Notes: generated by a model not told the origin, from the letters alone. Counted from the first letter of the stretch, positions 1 through 8,551 are shown. The stretch is DNA of 15,276 nt from an uncultured Bacteroidota bacterium (GCA_937885735.1 CALABN010000123.1:1-15276), one strand, 5' to 3'. Translations and numbers: made by a program.

Positions 1-1
1 T

Positions 2-409
2 GTTATAAACTGGGTGAAGACAAAGTTCACCAAATACCGTAAGGAAATGAAAGGCCTTGAATGGGGCAAAATCTATAACCGTTACAAAGATGCGAAACTT
101 GACGCCAGCGACTTGGAAATCAAGATTGCACAGTTGATGAAGGATAGCGATGTGCAGAAGAAATCAGGCATCTATGAATACGTGCTTGACGGTGAGGAAT
201 ACCATTTAGGCATCAGGGCGTTCGACGACAACACCAAACGTGAGGTTTATGAACGTCAGAACGGCATTTGCAAGATATGTGGCAAGCATTTCGATATTGA
301 ATTTATGGAAGCCGACCACATAACACCTTGGAAAGAAGGTGGCCGAACTATAGAGGAAAACTGTCAAATGCTTTGCCGAGAATGCAATAGGCGAAAGGGC
401 GCAAAGTGA
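2..409 (+). CDS. HNH endonuclease, C-terminal fragment (5' end outside window)
   Basis: The frame is open from the left edge, so this is the last 135 codons of a longer gene. The GTG at 14 is unlikely to be the true start, because V-I-N-W upstream continues in frame. The C-terminal 48 residues form an HNH nuclease module. Counting from the GTG, C86/C89 and C121/C124 are two CxxC pairs that would bind a structural zinc, D101-H102 is the catalytic DH, and N116 and N125 follow. The preceding stretch, including KSGIYEYVLDGEEYHLGIRA, resembles my memory of the segment before the HNH in DUF262/HNH proteins. Some of those belong to GmrSD-like type IV restriction, but that is recall and not a search. 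The HNH call is firm; the parent family and any defence role are inferred. It converges on ispG and ends at a strong hairpin. Confidence 0.8.
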   Translation, partial: VINWVKTKFTKYRKEMKGLEWGKIYNRYKDAKLDASDLEIKIAQLMKDSDVQKKSGIYEYVLDGEEYHLGIRAFDDNTKREVYERQNGICKICGKHFDIEFMEADHITPWKEGGRTIEENCQMLCRECNRRKGAK

Positions 410-438
410 ATAGGCTTTGTGCCAACTGCAAATAAAAA

Positions 439-490
439 CAACCAACGCGAGTGCGTGAAAATGAACACACATTGCGTTGGTTGCTTTTTT
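439..490. terminator. Bidirectional intrinsic terminator between the HNH gene and ispG
   Basis: Perfect 10-bp arms CAACCAACGC (439-448) and GCGTTGGTTG (474-483) enclose a 25-nt loop. On the plus strand the hairpin is followed by GCTTTTTT. Read on the minus strand it is followed by GTTTTTATTT. It can therefore end both the HNH gene (stop at 409) and the convergent ribE-ispG transcript (stop at 560). The remaining bases between 410 and 559 show nothing else. Confidence 0.85.
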
Positions 491-559
491 GGGGAATTTA
501 TGAAGTTGCGCAGATAGTGCAAGTCAGCCTATCGCAAGTTGTTGCCTATAAGCCCGACT

Positions 560-2455
560 CTATTTTCTGTCATTCTCAATCAACTTAAGCAATTCGGCAG
601 GCGCAACCGATTCGTCGATGCCACGTTTCACGAGTGTCTTGCCTTTGTACAGGTTGACTTTTCCTGGTCCTGCGCCAACGTAGCCGTAGTCGGCATCGGC
701 CATTTCGCCAGGTCCGTTGACAATGCAACCCATAACGGCAATCTTAAGCCCTGAAAGATGTGAAGTGACCTTTTTCACTTCGGCCAGACCCTTTTCGATG
801 TTGTACAGCGTGCGTCCGCACGACGGGCAAGCGATGTATTCGGTTTTTGTGTACCGTGCACGTGCCGATTGCAGAATGGTGAACGCGGTTTCGCTCACCT
901 TGCTGACAGGTGTTGGGGCAAAATTGCTCAACCATAATCCGTTAGCCATTCCGTCAATAAAGAAGATTCCGTTGTCGGCAGATGCCTTGAGTTGGAATTT
1001 GGCAAGGTCGGGTTCCTTGTAAATGCTACTTACAACAACTGGCAAGTTTACATTGTTGGCTATCAGTGTATTGAACATTGCTCTCTGCTCGGCAGACTGG
1101 TTTACGCACATTGAACATAAGATAAGCACAACTGTTGGGTCGGCTTTCAGGCGTTCTATTGCTTCTTTGGTGAGTGCATTCAGGCTTACCATAACCCAAT
1201 TGCGTTTCTCTGACTTGTATTTAGCTGTGAGATATGTATTTAATCCATACAGGGGCTCAAAGTTGCTATCTTTTATCCAGGCTTTATAGTCAATCAGGAG
1301 AGAAATGTTTTTTGTCTTGAAATCGGGCAAATCCATTTCGGGCGCGCCGAAATAAAGCACGTCGGGCGAGTGTTTTCCACCGCTGATTGTCATTGTCTCA
1401 AGGTCGAACTTGACGTCGAGCGAGTTGAGAGTGTCAGTTGAAAAATCGGGCAAATCGCAAATTACCAGAGGCTTTTTGTCGTCGAAAGCCGGATTGAGCG
1501 CTGTACTGCGTTTCTGAAAACTGAACGGGTCAAATGCCAAAGGCTCGTTGTAGTTTATTTTCACATTCTTGTCGGCGCTTGCGAAATAGTCGACAAGCAT
1601 TCTTGCGGGCTCAATCTCGTTTGCCGGATTGCCAGTAAGCGACACGCGGACAGTGTCGCCGATGCCGTCGCCCATAAGAGTGCCGATGCCCACTGCCGAT
1701 TTTATTATGCCGTCGGTTCCGGTTCCTGCTTCGGTAACGCCAAGATGGATTGGGAAACTCATCTTCTCGTCGTTCATCTGCTTTGCGAGAAGCCTGTAAG
1801 CCTGAACCATAACAACCGTGTTGCTTGATTTTAACGACACTGCAACATTTTGGAAATCATATTTTTGGCATACGCGCAAAAATTCCATAGTAGCTTCAAC
1901 CATTCCGGCGGGAGTGTCGCCGTAGCGCGACATAATGCGGTCGGACAGTGACCCGTGGTTGGTGCCGATGCGCAAGGCGGTACCGTGTTCCTTGCAAATA
2001 TTGATGAGTGAAAGCAGGCGTTCGTCGAGCTTGTCGAGTTCGGCTTTGTACTCATCGTCAGTGAATTCGAGCGATGTGAAAGTGGCGCGTTTCTCGAGGT
2101 AGTTTCCGGGGTTGATGCGCACCTTGTCGACAAACTGTGCGGTGATGTCGGCGAGTTTTGCATTGAAGTGCACGTCGGCAACAATTGGCAGGCAGTAGCC
2201 ACGTTCCACGAGGCCGTTCTTGATGTCGCGCAATGCATAGGCATCTTTCTCGTCGACAGCTGTAAACCGCACCAATTCAGCGCCAGCGTCAAAAATCTCA
2301 ATGGCCTGTTTTATTGATGCTTCAACATCGTGAGTCGGCGTGTTGGCCATAGACTGCACACGAATGGGATTTTGACCGCCCATTTGCAGTTTTCCGACTG
2401 TAATTTGATGAGTGTTAAATCGTTTGCTATTGAAAGATGAATTTATGATGTCCAT
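560..2455 (-). CDS. ispG: 4-hydroxy-3-methylbut-2-enyl diphosphate synthase (IspG/GcpE), insert-containing form
   Basis: IspG performs the penultimate MEP-pathway step, reductive conversion of methylerythritol cyclodiphosphate to HMBPP, using a [4Fe-4S] cluster in the cytoplasm. The N-terminal TIM-barrel motifs are present: PIRVQSMANTPTHD, AELVRFTAVDE, PIVADVHFNAKLA and VRINPGN. At the C-terminus the cluster ligands are C543, C546 (CPSC), C577 (MGCIVNGPGE) and E584. The C-to-C and C-to-E spacings match the E. coli C273/C305/E312 pattern. At 631 residues it is much longer than the roughly 370-residue E. coli enzyme. The extra sequence lies between the two domains, as in the three-domain form known from plants and Bacteroidetes. 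The ATG at 2455 is one base from the ribE stop (TAA-T-ATG), so the two genes are probably translationally coupled in one operon. Confidence 0.97.
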   Translation of the reverse strand: MDIINSSFNSKRFNTHQITVGKLQMGGQNPIRVQSMANTPTHDVEASIKQAIEIFDAGAELVRFTAVDEKDAYALRDIKNGLVERGYCLPIVADVHFNAKLADITAQFVDKVRINPGNYLEKRATFTSLEFTDDEYKAELDKLDERLLSLINICKEHGTALRIGTNHGSLSDRIMSRYGDTPAGMVEATMEFLRVCQKYDFQNVAVSLKSSNTVVMVQAYRLLAKQMNDEKMSFPIHLGVTEAGTGTDGIIKSAVGIGTLMGDGIGDTVRVSLTGNPANEIEPARMLVDYFASADKNVKINYNEPLAFDPFSFQKRSTALNPAFDDKKPLVICDLPDFSTDTLNSLDVKFDLETMTISGGKHSPDVLYFGAPEMDLPDFKTKNISLLIDYKAWIKDSNFEPLYGLNTYLTAKYKSEKRNWVMVSLNALTKEAIERLKADPTVVLILCSMCVNQSAEQRAMFNTLIANNVNLPVVVSSIYKEPDLAKFQLKASADNGIFFIDGMANGLWLSNFAPTPVSKVSETAFTILQSARARYTKTEYIACPSCGRTLYNIEKGLAEVKKVTSHLSGLKIAVMGCIVNGPGEMADADYGYVGAGPGKVNLYKGKTLVKRGIDESVAPAELLKLIENDRK

Positions 2456-2456
2456 A

Positions 2457-3065
2457 TTAATCTTGTTGAAGTTTGGTTATTTGCGCGATGTATTTTCCGA
2501 TGATGTCGAACTCCAGATTTACGACAGTGCCCACCTTGATGGTGTGGAAATTGGTGTTGTCGAAAGTGTAGGGAATGATGCAGACTTGGAAAGTGTTGCG
2601 AGCAGGACGGCAGACTGTGAGGCTCACGCCGTTGACAGTCACCGAGCCCTTGTCCACAGTCAGGTAACCGCGACTTGCCATTTCCTTGCTGAATTTGTAC
2701 TCGAAAGTAAACACGTGGCTACCTTCGGCATCTTCAACGCTTGTGCATTTGGCAGTGGTGTCCACGTGACCTTGCACAATGTGGCCGTCGAGGCGACCGT
2801 TCATCAGCATTGAGCGTTCAACGTTAACCTTGTCGCCGACCTTGAGCAGGCCGAGGTTTGAGCAGTCGAGTGTTTCCTTCATAGCGGTTACGGTGTAGGT
2901 CCCGTCCTTGATGCGAACCACGGTCAGGCAGACGCCGTTGTGTGCCACACTTTGGTCAATCTTCAGTTCGTTAACAAATGAGCATTTTAGCGTGAAATGC
3001 AGATTTTCCTGGTCTTTTTCGATGCCGACAACTTCGGCAAATTCTTCAACAATTCCTGAAAACAT
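2457..3065 (-). CDS. ribE: Riboflavin synthase, alpha chain
   Basis: Catalyses dismutation of two 6,7-dimethyl-8-ribityllumazine molecules to riboflavin, the last step of vitamin B2 synthesis; the family forms homotrimers. The protein is 202 residues, the usual size, and starts with the family's invariant MFSGIVEE. The two lumazine-binding (Lum_binding) domains are visible as an internal repeat: NGVCLTV (43-49) in the first and VNGVSLTV (144-151) in the second, separated by GHIVQGHVD (94-102). The gene is first in a ribE-ispG pair and diverges from rimP. I found no TTTG/TAnnTTTG promoter on this strand upstream. The leader is A-rich with no Shine-Dalgarno, as usual for Bacteroidetes. Some annotations call this gene ribC. 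Confidence 0.97.
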   Translation of the reverse strand: MFSGIVEEFAEVVGIEKDQENLHFTLKCSFVNELKIDQSVAHNGVCLTVVRIKDGTYTVTAMKETLDCSNLGLLKVGDKVNVERSMLMNGRLDGHIVQGHVDTTAKCTSVEDAEGSHVFTFEYKFSKEMASRGYLTVDKGSVTVNGVSLTVCRPARNTFQVCIIPYTFDNTNFHTIKVGTVVNLEFDIIGKYIAQITKLQQD

Positions 3066-3165
3066 ATTGTCTTATATTTTTGGTTTCAAATAGAAATCCC
3101 CTTAAAAAATCATTCACAAAATACGGAAGCACCAATATGGGCTTCAATAAACCTAATGCGATTTA

Positions 3166-3204
3166 TTTTGCTAGTTTATAATATTTTATACATAAATAGC
3201 AAAA
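3166..3204. repeat. 8-bp inverted repeat in the ribE-rimP divergent region
   Basis: TTTTGCTA (3166-3173) and TAGCAAAA (3197-3204) are perfect inverted arms separated by a 23-nt AT-rich spacer. The repeat lies about 100 bp upstream of ribE and could be an operator or a cruciform, but no known regulator site matches. Chance occurrence in AT-rich DNA is possible. Confidence 0.4.
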
Positions 3205-3262
3205 CGTGTCACGCTACCATAAATCCGACCGCAATTTATTAAAGATTTCCGACCGAACGATT

Positions 3263-3278
3263 ATTCGCGTGAGCGAAT
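3263..3278. repeat. Short hairpin ATTCGC-GTGA-GCGAAT
   Basis: A 6-bp perfect stem closed by a GTGA (GNRA-type) tetraloop lies between the divergent genes ribE and rimP. It has no T-tract, so it is not a terminator. It is too short alone to name an RNA gene. Apart from this hairpin, the inverted repeat at 3166 and the rimP promoter and leader, the 356-bp intergenic region shows nothing I can name. Confidence 0.35.
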
Positions 3279-3325
3279 TAAGAAACCGATCTGCCATTGG
3301 TGCAATACAATGCTGAAATATTTGA

Positions 3326-3356
3326 TTTGCAGATAAAATATTATTTTATAATTTTG
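3326..3356 (+). promoter_or_regulatory. Bacteroidetes-type promoter for rimP-nusA-infB
   Basis: TTTG at 3326-3329 and TAATTTTG at 3349-3356 match the Bacteroidetes primary sigma factor consensus (TTTG, 19-21 bp, TAnnTTTG), with a 19-bp spacer. Transcription would start a few bases after 3356, giving a leader of about 60 nt before the rimP ATG at 3422. The match is complete at every consensus position. Confidence 0.8.
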
Positions 3357-3383
3357 TATCGTTTTTATGGGGTAAATAATTCC

Positions 3384-3410
3384 AGGGGACCACAAAGTCC
3401 CCTGTTTTAT
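3384..3410 (+). promoter_or_regulatory. Leader hairpin upstream of rimP (possible attenuator)
   Basis: AGGGGAC (3384-3390), a 6-nt loop CACAAA and GTCCCCT (3397-3403) form a perfect 7-bp GC-rich stem, followed by GTTTTATT. It sits between the predicted transcription start and the rimP ATG, inside the leader. It resembles a weak intrinsic terminator. It could attenuate the operon, be bypassed by NusA-dependent elongation, or protect the mRNA 5' end. Confidence 0.55.
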
Positions 3411-3421
3411 TACATTAAACT

Positions 3422-3886
3422 ATGATAGAAAAAAAGCAAATAGAGGACATAGTTGCCGGCAAGATTGCGGACACCGACCTGTTTCTGGTAGATGTGAAGA
3501 TTGACACGCAAAACAACATTACCGTTGTGCTCGATTCGCCCGAAGGCATCTCGATAGACGCTTGCGTAGTGATGAGCCAGTACATTGAGTCGCAACTCGA
3601 CCGCGAGAGTGAGGATTTCGCTCTCGAAGTTTCATCGCCAGGCGTGGGACAACCACTCAAGGTGTTGCAACAATATACCAAGATCCTGAACGGCACAATT
3701 GAGATGTTGCTCAACAATGGCCAGAAAATCAACGGCATACTGCGCGATGCAAATCAGGAAGGCATCCTTGTGGAGTATGAGGCAAAGGAAAAGCCCGAAG
3801 GGGCAAAACGTCCTGTAAAGGTGACAAAGACAGAACCATACGCATTCAGCGAAATAAAATCAGTTAAGGAAACAATAATCTTTTAG
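3422..3886 (+). CDS. rimP: Ribosome maturation factor RimP
   Basis: RimP binds the 30S precursor and helps assemble the 3' domain of 16S rRNA. The 154-residue product has the normal length. The N-terminal alpha/beta domain contains FLVDVKIDTQNNITVVLDSPEGISIDAC, and the central motif FALEVSSPGVGQPLK (EVSSPG) is the family signature. The C-terminal Sm-like barrel follows (LNGTIEMLLNNGQKINGILRDA). The ATG at 3422 has no Shine-Dalgarno but is preceded by the A-rich TTACATTAAACT, normal for Bacteroidetes. It is the first gene of rimP-nusA-infB, an order conserved across bacteria, and lies 11 bp before nusA. Confidence 0.96.
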   Translation: MIEKKQIEDIVAGKIADTDLFLVDVKIDTQNNITVVLDSPEGISIDACVVMSQYIESQLDRESEDFALEVSSPGVGQPLKVLQQYTKILNGTIEMLLNNGQKINGILRDANQEGILVEYEAKEKPEGAKRPVKVTKTEPYAFSEIKSVKETIIF

Positions 3887-3897
3887 CATAATCAGAA

Positions 3898-5130
3898 ATG
3901 GAAAATTTGAACCTAACCGACACATTTTCAGAGTTCAAGGAACTGAAAAACATTGACCGCCCTACAATGATGAGGGTTTTGGAAGACGTGTTCAGAAGCA
4001 CATTGGTAAAACAATACGGCTCTGACGAGAATTTCGACATTATCATCAACATTGACAAAGGCGACTTTGAAATTTGGCGCAACCGCGAGGTTGTTGAAGA
4101 CGCTGATTTGGAAGATCCAAACAGGCAGATATCTTTAACCGAGGCAAAACAGATTGACGCCGACTATGAAGTAGGCGAGGAGGTTTCCGATGAAGTGAAA
4201 ATGAAGGATTTCGGACGTCGTGCAATATTGACACTTCGCCAAAACCTGACTTCGCGCATCCTTGACCTTGAAAAGGACCAACTCTATGCCAAGTACAAAG
4301 ATCGTATCGGCGAGATAATTACAGGCGAGGTTTACCAAGTATGGAAAAAGGAGATAATGATTATCGACGACGAGGGCAACGAACTGATTATGCCAAAGCA
4401 GGAGCAGATACCAAGCGACTATTTCCGCAAGGGTGACAGCGTCCGCGCCGCAGTAGTGCGCGTTGAGATGCGCAATGCAACCCCGCTTGTGATATTGTCA
4501 CGTACAAGCCCAATATTCCTTGAGCGCCTGTTCGAACTTGAAGTTCCTGAAATATTTGACGGCCTTATCACCATAAAGAACATAAAGCGTATTCCAGGCG
4601 AACGTGCAAAAGTTGCCGTAGAGTCGTACGACGAGCGTATCGACCCGGTTGGCGCTTGCGTTGGCATGAAGGGCGCACGTATTCACGGCATTGTCCGCGA
4701 GTTGCGCAACGAAAACATCGATGTAATCAACTATACAAACAACCTGTCGTTGTACATTACACGTGCACTGAGCCCGGCAAAAGTTTCCCAGATCAAGATA
4801 AACGAAGAGACAAAGAAGGCCGACGTTTACTTACAGCCAGACCAGGTGTCGCTGGCAATTGGCAAGGGTGGCTCAAACATCAAACTTGCAAGCCAGTTGA
4901 CAGGTTATGAAATCGATGTCTATCGTGAGTCGGCTGACGAGGAAGATGTCGACCTTGAAGAATTTGCAGACGAAATAGACGGATGGGTTCTTGACGCACT
5001 CAAGGCTATTGGTTGCGATACCGCCAAGAGTGTTCTGGAAATCACACCAGAAGAACTTGTACGCCGTACCGACCTTGAGGAAAACACTGTCAACGACGTC
5101 ATCAAGATACTCAAGGCTGAATTTGAATAA
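3898..5130 (+). CDS. nusA: Transcription termination/antitermination factor NusA
   Basis: NusA binds RNA polymerase and nascent RNA, modulating pausing, intrinsic termination and antitermination. The 410-residue protein has the short Bacteroidetes-like architecture. An N-terminal RNAP-binding domain (about 1-130) is followed by an S1 domain (about 138-201, starting GEIITGEVYQVWKKEIMI). KH1 has the loop GMKGAR (256-261) and KH2 has GKGGSN (322-327). A single acidic/helical tail (about 345-410) contains a helix-hairpin-helix-like segment (LKAIGCDTAKSVLEITPEEL). The two acidic repeats of E. coli NusA are not both present. The gene lies 11 bp after rimP and 57 bp before infB. Because an intrinsic-terminator-like hairpin precedes the operon, feedback through NusA is conceivable but not shown. 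Confidence 0.97.
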   Translation: MENLNLTDTFSEFKELKNIDRPTMMRVLEDVFRSTLVKQYGSDENFDIIINIDKGDFEIWRNREVVEDADLEDPNRQISLTEAKQIDADYEVGEEVSDEVKMKDFGRRAILTLRQNLTSRILDLEKDQLYAKYKDRIGEIITGEVYQVWKKEIMIIDDEGNELIMPKQEQIPSDYFRKGDSVRAAVVRVEMRNATPLVILSRTSPIFLERLFELEVPEIFDGLITIKNIKRIPGERAKVAVESYDERIDPVGACVGMKGARIHGIVRELRNENIDVINYTNNLSLYITRALSPAKVSQIKINEETKKADVYLQPDQVSLAIGKGGSNIKLASQLTGYEIDVYRESADEEDVDLEEFADEIDGWVLDALKAIGCDTAKSVLEITPEELVRRTDLEENTVNDVIKILKAEFE

Positions 5131-5187
5131 CTGACAATCAACCAAGACATCAACCTTTGATAAAATAAACAAACTCAAAAGAAGCAA

Positions 5188-8052
5188 ATGACAGATTACA
5201 AACCATTACGATTAAGCAAAATAGCACGTGACTTCAACGTAGGTGTGGGCACTGTGCTTGATTTCCTGCAGAAGAAAGGCATTTCGGCAGACGACGGACC
5301 TAACACCAAGATAGAGTATGATGTTTACAAAATCTTGTTGAAGGAGTATGCGCCTGACCTGAAAGCAAAGGAGGAATCGGAAAAGATAGAACTGAACGCA
5401 ATGCGCGCTAAGAAGGAATCGATATACGCCGATGACGAGTTTGCAGAGAAAAATCCGGCAGAAAGTCCGGAGGCGAAGATGGAGAAGCCATCTGTCAAGG
5501 AAGAGTTTGTTGAGACACCAAAAGAGGAAGTCAAAGTAAAGGTTGTAGGTAAAATAGACTTGAACAAGAAGCCTGAAAAGAAACCCGAACCAGAACCAAA
5601 GAAGGAACAAACTCAGCAACAGCCAAGAGTTGAAGCACGTCGCGAGGAGCCACGTCAGCAAAGACCTGAGCCAGAACTAATCCGCACCAAGGTGGATCCG
5701 GTAAAGGATGTGAAGATTTTGGGCAAGATAGAGTTGGATTCACTTAACACAAAGACCCGTCCTGCCAAGAAATCGAAAGAGGAAAAGGCACGCGAACGCA
5801 AGGAACGCGAAAATCAGTTCAAGAAACCGCAACAGCAACAGGGACCTGTTCAGCAGAATCGTCAGGAGCGTGTTAAAAACGATGAGCCTGAATTCATCAA
5901 TACAAAGGTTGACAAATTGCAAGGCCCTAACGTTGTGGGCAAGATAGACCTTGACGACCGCAGATATTCTGGCGGCGTACAGGGCGGCGACGAGTTCGGC
6001 AAGAAGAAGAAACGCAAGCGCATACAGAAAGACCGCGTCGATGTTGGCGTGCCAATGGACAACGGCAAGCAATCGGGCGGAAAGAACTTCGACAAGCACT
6101 CGCAGAAAGGGAATCCGAAGGCATCTTCGAAATTCCTGAAAAAAGAAGTAAATGAGGAAGATGTACAGAAACAGATAAAAGACACATTGGCACGCTTGAC
6201 AGCGCCAAAAGGAAAGAGTAAGACCAGCCAACACCGTAGCGAGAAACGCGAGGATGTCAGGATGAAGTCTGAGGAGGAAATGGAGCGTCAAGAGGCAGAA
6301 AAGATGGTTCTGAAGGTTACCGAATTCGTATCGGTAAACGAGTTGGCGACAATGATGAACGTATCGGTCACCGAGGTTATATCCACCTGTATGAACTTGG
6401 GCCTGTTTGTGTCAATCAACCAGCGTCTGGATGCTGAGACAATGGCGCTTGTTGCCGATGAGTTCGGCTACAAGATGCAGTTTGTAAGTGCCGATTTGCT
6501 CGATTCCATAACCGAGGAAGAAGACAAGGAGGAGGATATGACATCGCGTCCGCCGATTATTACCGTGATGGGACACGTTGACCACGGCAAGACATCGTTG
6601 CTCGACCATATCCGCAATGCAAACGTGATTGCAGGCGAGGCCGGCGGCATCACCCAGCACATTGGTGCCTACAGCGTAGTGCTCAAGAACGGAAAGACAA
6701 TAACATTCCTAGATACGCCAGGTCACGAGGCGTTTACCGCAATGCGTGCCCGTGGTGCACAAATCACAGACATTGTTATCATTGTGATTGCCGCTGACGA
6801 CAGCATAATGCCACAGACCATTGAGGCCATCAACCACGCACAAGCGGCAGGCGTTCCTATCATTTTCGCAATAAACAAGATAGACAAGCCAGCCGCAAAT
6901 CCGGAAAAAATTAAGGAGGCATTGGCAAATATGAACCTGCTTGTTGAAGAGTGGGGTGGCAAGTATCAGTCGCAAGACATATCGGCAAAGAAAGGCCTGA
7001 ATGTCGACAAATTGCTTGACAAGGTGCTTCTTGAGGCAGAAATGCTCGATCTGAAGGCAAATCCAAACAAGGCTGCAACAGGAACGGTGATAGAGTCGTC
7101 GCTTGACAAGGGTAGGGGCTACGTAACAACGGTGCTCGTACAAAGCGGCACGCTCAAAGTTGGCGACATTGTCCTTGCAGGCAACTATACAGGCCACGTA
7201 AAGGCTATGTACAACGAGCGTAACGGCAAAATAGATGTTGCAGGTCCTTCAACGCCGGCAATGATATTGGGCTTGAACGGTGCTCCACAGGCAGGTGACA
7301 AGTTTAATGTCGTAAGCAGCGACAAGGAGGCTCGCGACATTGCCAACCGTCGTACACAGTTGGCGCGCGAACAGGGCTTACGCACTCAAAAGCACGTCAC
7401 GCTTAACGAGTTGGGCCGCCGTATTGCAATAGGCAACTTCCAGGAACTGAACATCATTGTAAAGGCCGATGTTGACGGTTCGGCAGAGGCTTTGCAGGAT
7501 TCGCTTGAAAAGTTGTCGACACCAGAAATTCAAGTCAATGTCATTCACAAGGCAGTTGGCCAGATTTCAGAGTCGGATGTTACATTGGCTGCCGCTTCAG
7601 ACGCAATCATCGTCGGTTTCCAGGTGCGTCCGTCAGTAGATGCCCGCAAGTTGGCCGAGCGTGAGCAGGTTGATATCCGCATGTATTCAATCATCTACGA
7701 TGCAATAAACGAGGTGAAGGACGCAATGGAAGGAATGCTTTCGCCAGAAATCAAGGAGGAAGTAATTGGCACTGTTGAGGTGCGTGAGGTCTTCAAGATT
7801 TCGAAAGTCGGCTCCATTGCAGGCTGCTTTGTCCGTGACGGTAAAGTCAAACGTACATCGAAAGTGCGTGTCATTCGCGACGGCATTGTGGTTTACACAG
7901 GCGAACTTGGCTCACTCAAACGATTCAAGGATGATGCCAAGGAAGTGCTTACCGGTATGGAGTGCGGCTTGAACATTGACAAGTACAACGACATCAAGGT
8001 TGGCGACGTTATAGAGGTTTACGAGGAAACAGAGATTAAGCGTACGCTGTAA
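5188..8052 (+). CDS. infB: Translation initiation factor IF-2
   Basis: IF-2 is the GTPase that places fMet-tRNA on the 30S subunit and promotes 50S joining. Its 954 residues comprise an IF2_N domain (about 1-52, [21 protein letters not shown]) and a long charged low-complexity linker (about 55-370) rich in K, E and Q. A second IF2_N-like segment begins near 375 ([22 protein letters not shown]). The G domain follows with G1 GHVDHGKT (462-469), G2 in GGITQHIG, G3 DTPGHE (509-514), G4 NKID (563-566) and G5 SAK (599-601). Domains II to IV complete the C-terminus. The linker carries three copies of the short motif GKI(D/E)L, at 121-125, 179-183 and 251-255. The gene is last in the operon and is followed by a terminator at 8112. 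Confidence 0.98.
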   Translation: MTDYKPLRLSKIARDFNVGVGTVLDFLQKKGISADDGPNTKIEYDVYKILLKEYAPDLKAKEESEKIELNAMRAKKESIYADDEFAEKNPAESPEAKMEKPSVKEEFVETPKEEVKVKVVGKIDLNKKPEKKPEPEPKKEQTQQQPRVEARREEPRQQRPEPELIRTKVDPVKDVKILGKIELDSLNTKTRPAKKSKEEKARERKERENQFKKPQQQQGPVQQNRQERVKNDEPEFINTKVDKLQGPNVVGKIDLDDRRYSGGVQGGDEFGKKKKRKRIQKDRVDVGVPMDNGKQSGGKNFDKHSQKGNPKASSKFLKKEVNEEDVQKQIKDTLARLTAPKGKSKTSQHRSEKREDVRMKSEEEMERQEAEKMVLKVTEFVSVNELATMMNVSVTEVISTCMNLGLFVSINQRLDAETMALVADEFGYKMQFVSADLLDSITEEEDKEEDMTSRPPIITVMGHVDHGKTSLLDHIRNANVIAGEAGGITQHIGAYSVVLKNGKTITFLDTPGHEAFTAMRARGAQITDIVIIVIAADDSIMPQTIEAINHAQAAGVPIIFAINKIDKPAANPEKIKEALANMNLLVEEWGGKYQSQDISAKKGLNVDKLLDKVLLEAEMLDLKANPNKAATGTVIESSLDKGRGYVTTVLVQSGTLKVGDIVLAGNYTGHVKAMYNERNGKIDVAGPSTPAMILGLNGAPQAGDKFNVVSSDKEARDIANRRTQLAREQGLRTQKHVTLNELGRRIAIGNFQELNIIVKADVDGSAEALQDSLEKLSTPEIQVNVIHKAVGQISESDVTLAAASDAIIVGFQVRPSVDARKLAEREQVDIRMYSIIYDAINEVKDAMEGMLSPEIKEEVIGTVEVREVFKISKVGSIAGCFVRDGKVKRTSKVRVIRDGIVVYTGELGSLKRFKDDAKEVLTGMECGLNIDKYNDIKVGDVIEVYEETEIKRTL

Positions 8053-8111
8053 TAGTTTAGTGCCTAGAGCCTGGTGCACAGGCGTTGGAGGCATAAGAGA
8101 TAATTGACAAT

Positions 8112-8145
8112 AAAGGCAATGGACTTTGGTCTATTGCCTTTTTTT
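8112..8145 (+). terminator. Intrinsic terminator of rimP-nusA-infB
   Basis: AAAGGCAAT (8112-8120) pairs with ATTGCCTTT (8133-8141), with an inner GAC/GTC pairing and a TTTG loop. The stem runs directly into a T-tract. It lies 60 bp after the infB stop. Confidence 0.9.
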
Positions 8146-8211
8146 GTTTGAGTGTGGAGTTTTTCAATTACAGTTAACAATTCAGAATTCACAATTAATA
8201 ATTAACAAATA

Positions 8212-8301
8212 TTGCAATGTTGTAGAGACGGTGTGTACACCATCTTGAAATATTACATGGTAAATAATTAATGGAAAACTCACGGTAATTTATGTTAAAA
8301 G
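8212..8301. repeat. Dispersed palindromic element, copy 1, with downstream tag
   Basis: The hairpin AGACGGTGTGTACACCATCT (8226-8245) is preceded by GCAATGTTGTAG. About 35 bp later comes the tag CACGGTAATTTATGTTAAAA, ending at 8300. The same arrangement recurs at 8552-8658, with diverged sequence between hairpin and tag. It looks like a MITE- or REP-like non-coding repeat. Confidence 0.6.
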
Positions 8302-8305
8302 AACA

Positions 8306-8518
8306 GCCACTGAAAGTGGCCGACAATCATAACCGTGGGTTGAACGCAGTGAAACCTACGGATTAAAACCCTACATAAAGCCAACCTGAAAGGTTGCACT
8401 AATTGTATATTATGTATTTGCCTCACTTTTCTTTGGAGAAAAGTGACAAAAGAACTTAGCCACAGTGATGCTTCGCTGAAAAACGCTACGGAATGGTGTA
8501 AAGGCAATTGCCTTTGCA
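8306..8518. repeat. Repeat A, copy 1 (213 bp, serial hairpins)
   Basis: This copy is highly similar to 12899-13114. It consists of successive hairpins: GCCACT-GAA-AGTGGC; an interrupted CCGTGGGTT / AACCTACGG stem around GAACGCAGTGA; CAACCT-GAA-AGGTTG; CACTTTTCT-TTGG-AGAAAAGTG; and the perfect 16-bp palindrome AAAGGCAATTGCCTTT at 8500-8515. Two of the hairpins share a GAA loop. Only the region between the second and third hairpins has diverged. It looks like a dispersed structured element and not a gene. Confidence 0.8.
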
Positions 8519-8551
8519 ATTGATAATGGATAATTGACAATGAAATATTAT

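Noticed and set aside
8295..8540. An 81-codon minus-strand reading frame over repeat A copy 1, similar in translation to one over copy 2 (12855-13187)
   Set aside because: The similarity follows from the DNA repeat. The 3-bp net length difference happens to keep frame, but the middle diverges freely, the hairpins explain the conservation, and the second frame crosses the chimeric join.
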